This document shows, in pieces, positions 1-11,236 of a stretch of 64,000 nucleotides of DNA. The notes beneath the pieces were generated by a model. That model was not told where the DNA came from and searched no databases. It saw only the letters and a list, made by a program, of their open reading frames with translations. Position 1 is the stretch's first letter, and every line of letters begins with the position of its first letter. Origin of the DNA: Mixophyes australis (lineage: Eukaryota; Chordata; Amphibia; Anura; Limnodynastidae). A program made the position numbers and the translations under genes. The stretch is taken from positions 496,001 to 560,000 of the forward strand of contig JAVHZZ010000060.1 in the NCBI GenBank assembly GCA_036250195.1. Reading direction: 5' to 3'.

Positions 1-250
1 AGATCTACCAGGACAGAGAACCACCAAACACACCCTCCCTCTTCCCTGATCAATGCCCGAGTGAAGATGGCGGCGGCAAGCGGGGAATTTAAAGGATCCG
101 GGTATCGTGAGATCCGACAGCGGGATTATGAGTCAGAGCCTCGTTTTAAGTTTCGGAATCGGCTGGAATACCCGGACATCGCTCGGATCTGACTCGGAAT
201 CACACTGTTTGGGTGGGCTCGGATTCCAGACATCCGAGCCCGCTCATCCT
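1..250 (-). mobile_element. 5' terminal part of a hAT-family DNA transposon, running off the left edge
   Basis: Read on the minus strand, this stretch starts with a degenerate hAT end (positions 250 to 241, resembling tagagatgagcgg) and continues with a G/C-rich subterminal region. That region lines up by eye with the first ~190 bases of the full-length hAT element at 4380: a short inverted gctcgg/ccgagc pair near the end, then a gtcggatctc motif and an A/T-rich step. The rest of the element would lie left of the window. Similarity to the 4380 copy is partial, so this is a related subfamily. Confidence 0.55.
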
Positions 251-269
251 TACAAATTAGTATTCTGTT

Positions 270-400
270 TTGCACATAAGTTAAATACTGACTGTTTTTT
301 CATGTAGCACACAAATACTTGATAGCTTATTTGTACACTGACATTTAAAGTTGATATTTGTGTGCTACATGAAAGATGAAGATGATGATGTAAAATAAAT
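270..400. repeat. Fragment of a MITE family also present at 51.9 and 54.2 kb
   Basis: The stretch with cacataagttaaatactg, then catgtagcacacaaatac and acttgatagctt, recurs in the centre of the elements at 51865-52166 and 54214-54510. Only the central part is present here. The words tagcacacaaatac (305) and tatttgtgtgctacatgaaa (355) form a local hairpin. Confidence 0.55.
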
Positions 401-1005
401 ACACTTGGGAATAAAGGGCTCTGTGTCGACACCTTGTGGCCAGTGTATGCACTACAGTGTGGAGCTAAAATGTGACAAAAAGTAAATTTAATGTTTAGGA
501 GAATAGATCACAACAAAACAACAATATCATGCTTATCACTTACATACAAAGTATCCAAACAGATGAAAGGACACAATCATACATTATGTAAACTTTTTTC
601 TGTAAACTTATACTAAAATGGGCAGTAACGTATGCTGATTTTGTAATCACCTTAAAGCTTCCACTTCTAATTTGTTTATAATGTGACTGCCACTAGGGAG
701 TCCATATATTGAACAAATTATGAGCAAATATATAATATAAGCAGTTTGTATTGTGCTTCAAGAGAGAAATATACTTTAAAGTCTCATGCCTATGTTCCAA
801 ATACTATTATTTCTATTCCAAAAGCTCCTTGCACTAAGAAAACCCACTGACCACAAACCGACCCCATGAAACATGAGCTGATTAAATAGAAATTGAGAAG
901 AGCATGCCACCTGCTGGCCACAGCAAGTAACTGCATCTAAAATTGTTATAAACTACTTAATAGCTGAATCGATTATCATCAACATTAGAATAACTTTTTT
1001 TCCTT
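401..1005. other. AT-rich intergenic DNA, no feature recognised
   Basis: No open frame with recognisable motifs, no tandem repeat and no element ends were seen. Confidence 0.5.
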
Positions 1006-1007
1006 TG

Positions 1008-1188
1008 TATCATCATCATCACCATTTATTTATATAGTGCCACTAATTACACAGTGCTGTACAGAGAACTCTCCCCATGTTTGCGTGGGTTTCCTCCAGG
1101 TGCTCCAGTTTCCTCCCACACTCCAAAAACATACTAGTAGGTTAATTGGCTGCTATCAAAATTGACCCTAGTCTCTGTCTGTGTGTGT

Positions 1189-1226
<38 letters not shown>

Positions 1227-1335
1227 TAGGGAATGTAAACTGTAAGCTCCAATGGGGCAGGGACTGATGTAAATGAGTTCTCTGTGCAGCGCTGTGGAAT
1301 TAGTGGCGCTATATAAATAAATGGTGATGATGATG
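1008..1335 (-). repeat. Interspersed repeat with tataaataaatggtgatgatg-type tail, inverted-arm form
   Basis: The common anuran-type interspersed repeat (other copies at 2820-3140 and 38467-38780) in minus orientation. It contains the conserved gtttcctcccacactcc block, a (TG)n tract at about 1181-1222 and the ctgtaagctccaatggggcag block. Both ends carry the same arm, inverted: tatagtgccactaattacac at about 1034 and its near reverse complement at about 1290-1315. It is flanked by trinucleotide runs of (atc)n and (gat)n. I do not assign it to a named SINE/LINE class. Confidence 0.7.
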
Positions 1336-2205
1336 ATAGATGACTGTAAACTTATATTCGTGTGAGAACATAACACACACAGTAAATGTCCCACAGAATG
1401 GATAATACACTCTCACTGTTTTCAGGGATGAAAAAAAACAAAGCAAATACATAAACTTGTATATATTATTGTAATCAGGATTTGCAGCTTCTGCATCAAG
1501 ATACAGAAGGTTCATAGGTAATGCTGTACTTTTAATAAGCAAACATGTCCCAGCATTCCCTGGGGGAGGGGGGCTGTCACTTTTCACCGGACCTTTATCA
1601 ACAGATAATGGACAGAGATGGAAACACCTGAATACATGAGGGACACCAAGCATATTGAAAGCAAGAGTTCCACACAGGTATAGCTTATGCATTAATTAAG
1701 CAAATAATGTCAGGGGCATATATAACAGTCCTGGACTGCCCTGGTCTGGAATTATGGTTGGAAGAGGGGTAGTTTTTGGGGCTCATTGGGCTGTAGGTTT
1801 ACTGACCAAGACAGCTCAACTTGCTAATATTTCCTAAGCAAAGTCGTCAAATATGATGTCAGCGTGTGACTTCATCAGCAAAGGGCAGCGGTGGGTGGCG
1901 GTTGAGTGACAATTCCAGGCAATGGTAGTCACAAAGCAACACTGCTACCTGGTGACCCAACATTCTATTCAATTATATTGTTGTTTCAAGTATTTTTCTT
2001 TTTTGCACACTACTTGTACAGCCTTAGAGGCTGCGGTATGGATGGTAAATACATATCTGCTCACTTTTTACTGTGTGATACCAGTTCTGCTTTTCACACT
2101 TTTTCTCTAATTGAAATAATCCTGAACAATGGTACTACTGAGAAAGGTATTTCAGAGATAGATAGATAGATATTAAATAGATATGAGGTTAGATAGGTAA
2201 GATAT
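1336..2205. other. Intergenic DNA, no gene recognised
   Basis: Short open frames exist on both strands but none shows domain motifs or splice context. A short (gata)n run lies at about 2155-2175. Confidence 0.4.
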
Positions 2206-2211
2206 AGCTTA

Positions 2212-2639
2212 GACTGGGTACACACTACAGTGTTTTCAGCCGAGTATTGGGTCAATCAAACGAAAAATGACCGTTCGGCCCGATACCGCATTGGTGTGTA
2301 CGCTCCAGCGATGAGCGAGAATCGTTCCAAAGCTCATGGTATTGTTTAATTTGATTGTTCAACAAAACTATAAATCTTGTTCAGCTATGGAATGATGTCT
2401 TTCCAATCCTGCAGTGTGTATGTACTAACGGATCAGGATCTCCATAGAATTTACAGAGTCACCATCTTTTCAGCCGATGGTTATGACAGATGAAGAGCAC
2501 AGATCTGACGGTAAATCGTGTAAGTCATGTATAGTGTGTACACAGGAATCGGCTACTGATCGGGACTTTTTTTTTAGTTGTAGGTACAATCGTTGTAGAT
2601 AACCCATTGGTCGGAAAATCATGTAGTGTGTACGCAGCC
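2212..2639. mobile_element. MITE with gtacacactac inverted ends
   Basis: Left end cttagactgggtacacac and right end gtgtacgcagcctaag are imperfect inverted repeats of each other over about 16 bases, and the interior has no coding capacity. TA dinucleotides sit at both borders. The structure fits a non-autonomous cut-and-paste element; the superfamily is not decided. Confidence 0.65.
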
Positions 2640-2819
2640 TAAGACAGGCAAATATGTTTTTATTCATAGAGAGAAGAGCTATTTATTCCTCTCTCCATAG
2701 GCAATCCATACAATAATTGTGAGATATCGACAAAATGCTCTTTTCAGTCTATGTATATTTATCTGGGTGATTGCTGCCCTCTAGTGTTCATTATAAAATA
2801 CAGCAGTTTCTATTTTTAT

Positions 2820-3140
2820 CATTATCATACAATTTATTTATATAGCGCCACTAATTCTCACTCACATCAGTCTCTGCGCCATTGGAGGTTACAATCTAAA
2901 TCCCCTAACATAGACACACAGAGAGAGAGAGAGACTAAGGGCAATTTAATAGCAGCCAATTAACCTACTAGTATGTTTTTGGAATGTGGGAGGAAACTGG
3001 AGCACCCGGAGGAAACCCACACAAACTCGAGGAGAACATACAAACTCTACACAGATAAGGCCATGGTCGGGAATCAAACTCATGACCCCAGCGCTGTGAG
3101 GCAATAGTGCTAACCACTGAGCCACCGTGCTGCCCATTTT
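2820..3140 (+). repeat. Interspersed repeat, same family as 1008-1335
   Basis: Plus-strand copy beginning with tttatttatatagcgccac and passing through the acaatctaaatcccctaac and gtgggaggaaactggagcac blocks to the gtgctaaccactgagccacc end. A short (ga)n run is at about 2921-2934. Confidence 0.7.
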
Positions 3141-3204
3141 ATAAGAAGGGTCAACTTTTGTGGACATTTGTTCTTTATAATAAAAAGCAATAAATCAGCA
3201 CTTG

Positions 3205-3795
3205 TAAAGCTACAGGTGCACAGCAGCAGTTGCAGAGCTACAGGTGCACAGCAGCACTTGCGGAGCTACAGGTGCACAGCAACAGTTGCGGAGCTACAGG
3301 TGCATATCAGCACTTGCGGAGCTACAGGTGCACAGCAGAGCTACAGGTGCACAGCAGCACTTGCGGAGCTACAGGTGCACAGCAGCACTTGCGGAGCTAC
3401 AGGTGCACAGCAGCAGTTGCAGAGGTACAGGTGCACATCAGCACTTGCGGAGCTACAGTTGCACAGGAGCACTTGTGGAGCTACAGGTGCACAGCAGCAG
3501 TTGCAGAGGTACAGGTGCACAGCAGCACTTGCGGAGCTACAGGTGCACAGCAGCACTTGCGGAGCTACAGGTGCACAGCAGCACTTGCGGAGCTACAGGT
3601 GCACAGCAGCACTTGCGGAGCTACAGGTGCACAGCAGCAGTTGCGGAGCTACAGGTGCACAGCAACACTTGCGGAGCTACCGGTGCACAGCAGCAGTTGC
3701 AGAGCTACAGGTGCACAGCAGCACTTGCGGAGCTACAGGTGCACAGCAGCACTTGCGGAGCTACAGCTGTACAGCAGCACCTGCGAAGCTACTAA
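3205..3795. repeat. 28-bp minisatellite, about 21 units
   Basis: Head-to-tail copies of a unit built around gagctacaggtgcacagcag plus cacttgcg (28 bases). Main variants are cacttgcgg, cagttgcgg and cagttgcag, and one shortened unit lies near 3333-3350. Because 28 is not a multiple of three, the unit is read in all frames in turn; it has no stop in any plus frame, which yields three overlapping open frames of 183-227 codons. These are by-products of the repeat, not protein evidence. Confidence 0.95.
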
Positions 3796-4379
3796 ATATC
3801 CAATTCCTCCAGAGGCAGAACTACAGAAACCAAGGAGAGGACAGCTGGTGACAGATTAATGTACAGGCAGAGTCCAGGCAGACAGGGTCAGCATGCAAGC
3901 TGAAGTTAGGGCAGACAGCTAGCAGACATTGTCAGCCCGTCAGTCAATCACTGTATTCCCAGACCGGACTCCCCCTTCCCATTACTGCGTGTCTGTAAAG
4001 ACCCCAATGTCAAGAACATTAAGCCACAGAGGGCAGTCAGAGAAGCCCAGGCATTAAGGGGGGGAGTGTTGCCTGACTGCAACATGGAGCACCAATATTT
4101 CAGAAGGTGAGATCCCTGCAAGTGAATCCTCATAGGAAAGAGGGGAGAAGACGTCATTGTTATAGCTCTCAGAAGTGCCCCATAGAGGAGGTGGGGGGTG
4201 GTCGCTGCAAGTTAGCTGAGCTGAGTACAGCAGTACCCTGAATGAGGGACATGTTTTACATCACCAGCAATCTGGTAGTCAATGGAGACAGTTCCAGCAT
4301 AGTTATGTATGAGAGTCCCTGGAGCCGTGGGATGTATGGAAGGGGTACAGTCCCTGGACATTAAGATGTTATGTGTATA
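3796..4379. other. Intergenic DNA between the minisatellite and the hAT element
   Basis: No gene motifs seen. This is the left flank of the hAT insertion at 4380. Confidence 0.4.
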
Positions 4380-4720
4380 CTAGAGATGGGCGGGTCCGGT
4401 TCTCCGAGAACCGAACCCACCCGAACTTTGGGTATCCGAGTACCGAGCTGAACAGCTCGGTACTCTCCCGCCCGTTCCGAATCCAAATCGAGGCCGAACG
4501 TCATTGTGACGGCGTCGGATCTCGGGGCTCGGTTCTCGTGATACTTCAACTTTATAAATACACGCCTCCACAGCAATCCATCGCCATTTGACAGAGGGAG
4601 AGAGCAGGGTGTAGTCATAGGCTAATTAGAGCAGGGACAGAGAATACAATATTGTTCTTGCAATTGCTCTAACCAAAATCGCTAGTGCAGAGAGGAGGAT
4701 AGAGGTTTATTATTTTTTCT

Positions 4721-5838
4721 TCATATTTGGCACTCCCCAGCGCTTTTGGGGTGTCCCCCATAATTGTGCATTAATATTTCTGGCTGTCAAAAGTCATATC
4801 TGTCAGCAGTATCTACTAAATAATTTTTAGCACACCTCAGTGCTTTTGGGGTGTCCTCCCTAATTGTGCATTAATATTTCTGGCTGTCAAAAGTCATATC
4901 TGTCAGCAGTATCTACTAAATCATTTTTAGCACTCCTCAGTGCTTTTGGGGTGTCCTCCCTAATTGTGCATTAATATTTCTGGCTGTCAAAAGTCATATC
5001 TGTCAGCAGTATCTACTAAATAATTTTTAGCACTCCTCAGTGCTTTTGGGGTGTCCTCCCTATTTGTGCATTAATATTTCTGGCTGTCAAAAGTCATATC
5101 TGTCAGCAGTATCTACTAAATAATTTTTTGCACTCCTCAGTGCTTTTGGGGTGTCCTCCCTAATTGTGCATTAATATTTCTGGCTGTCAAAAGTCATATC
5201 TGTCAGCAGTATCTACTAAATATTTTTTAGCACTCCTCAGTGCTTTTGGGGTGTCCTCCCTAATTGTGCATTAATATTTCTGGCTGTCAAAAGTCATATC
5301 TGTCAGCAGTATCTACTAAATAATTTTTAGCACTCCTCAGTGTTTTTGGGGTGTCCTCCCTAATTGTGCATTAATATTTCTGGCTGTCAAAAGTCATATC
5401 TGTCAGCAGTATCTACTAAATAATTTTTAGCACTCCTCAGTGCTTTTGGGGTGTCCTCCCTAATTGTGCATTAATATTTCTGGCTGTCAAAAGTCATATC
5501 TGTCAGCAGTATCTACTAAATAATTTTTAGCACTCCTCAGTGCTTTTGGGGTGTCCTCCCTATTTGTGCATTAATATTTCTGGCTGTCAAAAGTCATATC
5601 TGTCAGCAGTATCTACTAAATCATTTTTAGCACTCCTCAGTGCTTTTGGGGTGTCCTCCCTAATTGTGCATTAATATTTCTGGCTGTCAAAAGTCATATC
5701 TGTCAGCAGTATCTACTAAATAATTTTTAGCACTCCTCAGTGCTTTTGGGGTGTCCTCCCTAATTGTGCATTAATATTTCTGGCTGTCAAAAGTCATAAC
5801 TGTCAGCAGTATCTACTAAATAATTTTTAGCACTCCCC
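4721..5838. repeat. 100-bp tandem array inside the hAT element, 11 full units plus a partial
   Basis: Units start at 4721, 4821, 4921 and so on every 100 bases to 5721, with a partial unit from 5821. Each contains tgcttttggggtgtcctccc, then tgtgcattaatatttctggc and gtcagcagtatctactaaa. Not one insertion or deletion was seen in 1.1 kb; only scattered substitutions occur (for example tcattttt, tattttttag and tatttgtg variants). The array ends 18 bases before the transposase start codon, so it occupies the promoter/5' leader position. Confidence 0.95.
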
Positions 5839-5855
5839 AGTGGTTTGCGCTCAGA

Positions 5856-8851
5856 ATGGATTCAAAGCAGTCCACATATGATCTGAATGAGCAACCAGGT
5901 TCTGTCACCAGTCCTGATGTTAGTGTTCCCAGTACGTCATCTGGCCAAGGCGATGTCAAAAAACAGAGTGTTTTCAAATTAGTGCAAAAAACAAAAACCA
6001 AAAAAAATTTTACTGTATTGAAGCGAAAAAGAAGTGTAACTGAGCAAAAGTTAAGTGACGATAAAAAAAAAATTGCAAGCATGCCATTCTACACACGCAG
6101 TGGCAAAGAGAGAATGAGGCCTTCACCTTTGGCTATTAGTGGCAGATCCCAAAAAGTTACCCAGCCTACAATTGGTGCACAACTACTGTTACGCGTCAAA
6201 GCCGAGCTGCAAGATAACAGTGAGGCATTACAGGAGAATATTTGCTCTGATTCACAAATGACAACAATCCCTGTGGAGAGTCCATCCAACAGTGGGATGT
6301 CTAATCGTGAGCATTCTGCTGATGTGTGCCTTAATAGCCCGAGTGTAGCCGGTGATACCCAAATTGAGGATGCCACTTTGGAATTAGAAGAGGATGAGGG
6401 GGAGATTTGTGTAGGTGACGAGGGCGCTAATGAGGATGTTGATGAGGATGAGGTTGTTTGTGTAAGTCCTGCACCAGTGGCAGCAGTTCTGGCACGTGAC
6501 AAGAAAAAGGCCATTGTCATGCCTGGGCATAAAACAAAAAAATCCACTTCTTATGTGTGGAATTATTTCTACCCAAATCCAGACAACAATTGTATAGCCA
6601 TTTGTAGTGTATGTGAAGCCACAGTCAGTCGAGGGAGGGACCTTAACCATCTTGGAACCTCGTCTATGTTACGCCATTTAACGAGAGGTCATGGCAAAGT
6701 GTTGGGAAAAGCTGAAAGTTCTTCCCAAAAGAATACAAGCACTCCCTCATCAGCTAAGACCCTCCGCTCACCGACATACCGACAGCTACAAAATACACCC
6801 ACCACACCATCCTCATCAATATCCTCAGTAGCGCTCGGAGTTAGCCCGGCATTCCCACTTAAGGCTGGATGACTCCGGCACTATTATTGATTCCTCTGAA
6901 GAAAGCGTTAGTCCTGCTGCTGCTGTTGCTGCTGCTGGGGGTGAATCGTCATCCCAGAGGCAGGTTAATAAAATGAGCAGTCCTACATTTCAGCAATTAA
7001 CTGTGAAACAATCATTTGCGAGGGGAAGCAAATATGACAGCAGTCACCCAGTCGCCAAGCGAATCACAGACGCCATGGCTGCAATGTTAGTGTTAGATCT
7101 GCGTCCAATCTCCACAATAAACGCAGCTGGTTTTTCACAGTTAATTGAGGTTTTGTGTCCGCGTTACAGAATTCCATCGCGACACCATTTCTCCCGTAAA
7201 GCTATTCCACAACTATACCAAAAAGTGTGTAAAAATGTAGAGATTGCGCTGAAAAATGCCATTCTGCCCACTGTTCACTTAACCACAGATATGTGGACAA
7301 GTGGAAGTGGCCAAACCAAAGACTATATGACTGTGACAGCCCACTGGGTTGGTCATTCACCTTCACCAGCAGGAACAGCAGCAGCATGTACACCACTACG
7401 TAACATTTGTCACAGGCAGGCCACTCTTTGTATCACCGGCTTCACTAACAGGCATACGGCTGACAATTTGTTACGCAAACTGAGAGATGTGATTGATGCA
7501 TGGCTTATACCACTCGGACTCTCCCCAGGGTATGTCATTTCAGATAACGCCAACAATATAGTGCGAGCATTACAGCTGGGTGATTTCCAACATATTCCCT
7601 GTTTTGCTCACACCATCAACTTGGTGGTGCAGAGCTTCCTACGAAATAACCGTGAGGTGCAGGAGATGCTTTCGGTGGCCCGTAAAATTTCAGGCCATTT
7701 CAGGCATTCAGCCACAGCATGTAGGAGATTACAGCAGCTCCAAGAGCAGTTTAACTTGCCCTGCCACCAACTTAAGCAAGAGGTGGTAACTCAGTGGAAT
7801 TCCACCCTGTACATGCTTCAGAGGATGGAGGAACAGCGCAAAGCCATCCAAGCATATTGCACAAGTCATGACATTGGGAAAGGAGGGGGGATGTATTTCA
7901 CTCTTGCACAGTGGGGAATCCTTTCAGTGCTGTGCAAGGTGCTGAAACCATTTGAAGTTGTGACATGTGAGGTCAGTGCAGACTCTGCTAGTTTGAGCCA
8001 AGTCATTCCTTTAATTAGACTATTGGAAAAGCAGCTTGAGAAAATGAAGGAGGAGCTGAAAGCAAGCAATTTAGCAAAGTATGTTGGCCTTGTCGATCAA
8101 GTACTTAATTTGCTTCACAATGATCCTCGAGTTATTAAGATCTTGAACTCGGATCAGTACGTTTTGGCCACTGTGCTTGATCCAAGGTTTAAAACCTACA
8201 TTGAGTCTTTACTTGTAAATGAGCGAGATGTGAACTTTTGCAAGGAGCTATTGCTCAGCAAGTTGGCCGCTGAACTGGGCCTCGGCTTGACGACGTGTCC
8301 TCCTTCACTTTCTCAAGCTGTTGCTCGTAAAAAATTAAATTTCCAAAAAAGAAGCAGGGAAGACACAGGGGGCAGACCAGAACAATTTAACATCTGGGCT
8401 GGTTTGAAGGATTTTTCAAAAAAATGTGTCACTTTGCCCATAACTCCATCCAATATGAGTATAAACATGCAAAGGATGGTGGAGGATTACTTTCAAGAGG
8501 TAGTTGATATGGAAATGTCAGACAGTCCCTTTCCTTACTGGGAAGAAAAGCAGGCCATTTTGGAAACCCATGTACAAACTTGCTTTGCAATACCTAAGCT
8601 GCCCACCCTCCAGTGTGTACTCTGAACGAGTGTTCAGCACAGCAGGGAACTTAGTCAGTGATCGCCGTAGAAGGTTACTTCCCAAAAATGTGGAGAAAAT
8701 GATGTTTATAAAAATGAACTACATCTTCTACGAGGAAGGCCTTCACCATCCAAGACATCCAAGCACTGACTGTTCTCTAATGGCGGATTCAAGCGGCGAT
8801 GAATTGATAGTCTGTGATGATGACGTACACACTGATGAGGGTGAGGATTAA
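5856..8851 (+). pseudogene. hAT transposase (BED zinc finger, RNase H-like core, C-terminal dimerisation region), frameshifted
   Basis: Cut-and-paste transposase of a BED-finger hAT element, spread over three frames. Frame one (5856-6872) has an acidic/Ser-rich N-terminus and a BED finger at residues ~235-285 (VWNYF, CSVCEATVSRG, then HLTRGHG). The frame changes just before 6872; the second frame (open upstream of its first Met at 6973, to 8625) holds the catalytic core, including LTTDMWTSGSGQTKDYMTV near 7280-7340 and the VLDPRFK segment near 8170. A second shift at about 8555-8575 leads to 8504-8851, which carries the C-terminal SCPPSSVYSERVFSTAG motif and LLPKNVEKMMFIKMNY. The combined length is about that expected for the family. 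Two frameshifts make it a pseudogene unless they are sequencing errors. Start chosen as the Met right after the 100-bp array. Confidence 0.88.
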
Positions 8852-9007
8852 GCTGAAGATGATGTCGATAACATCTTTTTAAAACTTTCTATGTAAGTGT
8901 AGGGTGCAATCTACCCCCAAAGAGGAAAGGGACTTGTGGCATTTCCATATCACATACCATCTTGAAAGGCTGCTGTTAGGGCAATTTATCCTTAAGGGTA
9001 GGGTGTC

Positions 9008-9345
9008 ATAGACAGAGTGACCCTAAACTGGCTTTGTCCATTTTTCATAATATTGTACAGTCTATAATGGCTGAATTTTTGGGTATTTTATACAAGTGGA
9101 GGGGGGCCTAGAGAGACAGAGTGACCCCAAACTGTCTTTCTCCATGTCAATTAATATTGTACAGTCTATAATGGCTGAATTTTTTAGTATTTTATACAAG
9201 TGGAGGGGGGCCTAGAGAGACAGAAACCAAACTGGCTTTCTCCATGTCAATTAATATTGTACAGTCTATAATGGCTGAATTTTTTGGTATTTTATACAAG
9301 TGGAGGGGGGCCTTGAGAGACAGAAACCAAACTGGCTTTTTCCAT
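9008..9345. repeat. 3' subterminal tandem repeat of the hAT element, ~100-bp unit, 3-4 copies
   Basis: Units share gtacagtctataatggctga, then tttatacaagtggagggggg and aaactggctttctccatg, at about 9040, 9155, 9255 and a trailing partial. They resemble nothing in the 5' array, so the element has two independent subterminal arrays. Confidence 0.85.
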
Positions 9346-9870
9346 TTCTTTACATATTTAACTATAAGTGTAGGGTGTAATATACATTCAAAGACGATGG
9401 CTGCATTGCCAATATGCATAGATGGAGAGGAAGACAATCTGTTTTGTGTGTAGAATAGGCCTACCAACGAAGAATTAAACTGTTTTTTTGGATGATTTAT
9501 TACCTCAACAATTAGATTACTTGTCTCTAAAACAGTTGGAGCACTAAATTGGGTTAATTTAGGCCCAAAAACATGGATTTTCCAAAAAAATAGCAAAACA
9601 AAACCAAACAAAACCAAAACCAAAACACGCAATGGCGGTTTTGCAAAACCAAAACTAAAACCAAAACACGACGGTAATCCAGATCCAAAACCGAATCCAA
9701 AACCAAACCAGGGGGGTCAGTGACCATCTCTAGTATTAATAGTCTCTAGTAACCTCTGTCCTTGTTATTCCAATTCACTGGCTTTCCTTTGTATTGAGAG
9801 TCATTCATTTGTTTCCCTCCTACAGTATGTTTGTAATGACATTTACTTTTTATTTTCCCGGTTGTCTTAG

Positions 9871-9930
9871 GAGAGTGTATCAAGCCCGAAGTCACCACCA
9901 CAGGGATTTTATGTGGGCTCCAGCTCGGAG
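9871..9930 (+). pseudogene. 60-nt exon-like unit, duplicate of the exon at 55158
   Basis: A pyrimidine-rich tract ending gttgtcttag precedes a 60-nt frame without stops, followed by gtattt. It encodes a 20-residue unit beginning ESVSSPKSPPQG and ending GSSSE. It differs from 55158-55217 at two bases, both changing an amino acid (R to S, Q to K). Upstream and terminal exons are not present in this copy, so it is probably a non-functional duplicate. Confidence 0.6.
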
Positions 9931-10596
9931 GTATTTTCTACATATATAACTTTCTAAAGATATAAGTCTTTCCATCAGTGGACTCTTCATTTTATATTTA
10001 CTTATTTTCCACCAATGGTATATGGTTGAGGTTGAAGCCATAGGTCCTGGTGGTGATGTGATGGTGGGTGGTCTACAGCAACATCAAACTGTGTGGTGTG
10101 GTAAGACAAAAAATGAAATCCAGTCCCCTGGATGAGTGTAATTAAAATTATTGCCCCCTTGTTGTTCATAATTAATCCCTAAATGATATTAATTAATATT
10201 AGTGCCCCCTTGATGATTATAATTTATAATAGTGCCCCCTTAATGATATAATTATTTTAGGGTTTCTCTCTTTTTTCGTCTCTCTTGTGTCCAGCACCTG
10301 TTCCCGCAGTGTGTGCAGGGAGGCTCCTGACGTGACGTAATAACGCTGTCATACTTAGGGGAGCCGGGGGCCCCTGCATACAGTCACATCTGGGACTAGG
10401 TGCTGCTGGCAATTAAGATGGCAATTTTTAAAGGAGAACCCCGGCGTGATCTGTGTATCTGCTAAAATGTAACATTCTCAACTTGTATAAGTTAATGGTA
10501 GATGCAACTCATTTAGGAAATAGGACAGACTGTATAGGCGAGCATCACATATCTGGGGTTAACCATATTTACTTTTTATGTTCCCGGTTGTCTTAG

Positions 10597-10656
10597 GAGA
10601 GTGTATCAAGACCGCAGTCACCACCGCGGGTATTTTATATGGGCTCCAGCTCGGAG
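10597..10656 (+). pseudogene. 60-nt exon-like unit, duplicate of the exon at 55883
   Basis: Follows gttgtcttag and precedes gtattt. It encodes ESVSRPQSPPRVFYMGSSSE and is identical to 55883-55942. Same phase (0-0) as its neighbours. Confidence 0.6.
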
Positions 10657-10859
10657 GTATTTTCTACATATATAACTTTCTAAAGATATAAGTCTTCCCA
10701 TCAGCGGACTCTTCATTTTATATTTATTTATTTTACACCAATGGTATATGTTTGAAGTTGAAGCCATGTGTTGAGAGACTTTCATTTTTAAAACCCATAT
10801 ACTTCCTCCTACAATATGTTTGTAATGACAATTACTTTTACTGCCCCCGGTTGTCTTAG

Positions 10860-10919
10860 GAAGATGTACCAAGCGCCGGATCAGCACCTCCAGGAGTACA
10901 TTTGGATTCCAGCTTGCGA
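10860..10919 (+). pseudogene. 60-nt exon-like unit, duplicate of the exon at 56146
   Basis: Follows gttgtcttag and precedes the good donor gtaagt. It encodes EDVPSAGSAPPG then VHLDSSLR, identical to 56146-56205. It is the last module before the duplication breaks at the (AT)n tract. Confidence 0.6.
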
Positions 10920-10952
10920 GTAAGTATTGTCTAGGTATACAGCTTTCTAAAC

Positions 10953-10960
<8 letters not shown>

Positions 10961-10996
<36 letters not shown>
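10961..10996. repeat. (AT)n microsatellite at the junction of the duplication and the Ngaro-like copy
   Basis: An uninterrupted at run. The left side matches 56246 and the right side matches 62580, so this tract marks a breakpoint. Confidence 0.9.
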
Positions 10997-11236
10997 TGTT
11001 TTTTCACTGTGTTTTTTAACTGTGTTATACTGTTTTTGGTATTGCATTTATTGCTGTGATCGTGTTTATTTAAGTTGTATTTTCAGTGTTCTTTTCTTTT
11101 CACATTTGTTCCCAATCCATTCTCCTCCTTGTTTTCTCCACCTTATCTTCTTCCCCTAGTTCTTGTCCCTTCCTCCCCTACCTTTCCCCTCTCTCTTTTT
11201 CTTGTTTGTTTTTTGTTACCTTTTCCTTCCCCCATT

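Larger units (their letters stand above)
4380..9733 (+). mobile_element. Near full-length hAT-family DNA transposon
   Basis: Begins ctagagatgg and ends ccatctctag, a 10-base terminal inverted repeat, about 5.35 kb apart. In order: a G/C-rich 5' subterminal region, an 11-copy 100-bp array (4721-5820), a BED-finger plus hAT transposase pseudogene (5856-8851), a 3' array of three to four ~100-bp units (9008-9345) and a subterminal stretch rich in accaaaac words (9595-9710). hAT elements normally make an 8-bp target duplication; none is convincing here (left flank gtgtatac, right flank gtattaat). This may mean mutation or a rearranged left flank. The transposase is broken, so the copy cannot move on its own. 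Confidence 0.85.
9733..10960 (+). repeat. Left copy of a 1.23-kb segmental duplication (partner 55020-56246)
   Basis: Starts gtattaatagtctctag exactly at the 3' end of the hAT element and matches 55020-56246 almost base for base, with a few substitutions and small indels. It ends at acatataaat, where the partner continues into cttcccatcag but this copy runs into an (AT)n tract and then Ngaro-like sequence. It carries three exon-like modules (listed separately). Confidence 0.92.

Noticed and set aside
3168..3859. Three overlapping open frames of 183-227 codons
   Set aside because: They are the 28-bp minisatellite read in three frames; no other coding evidence.
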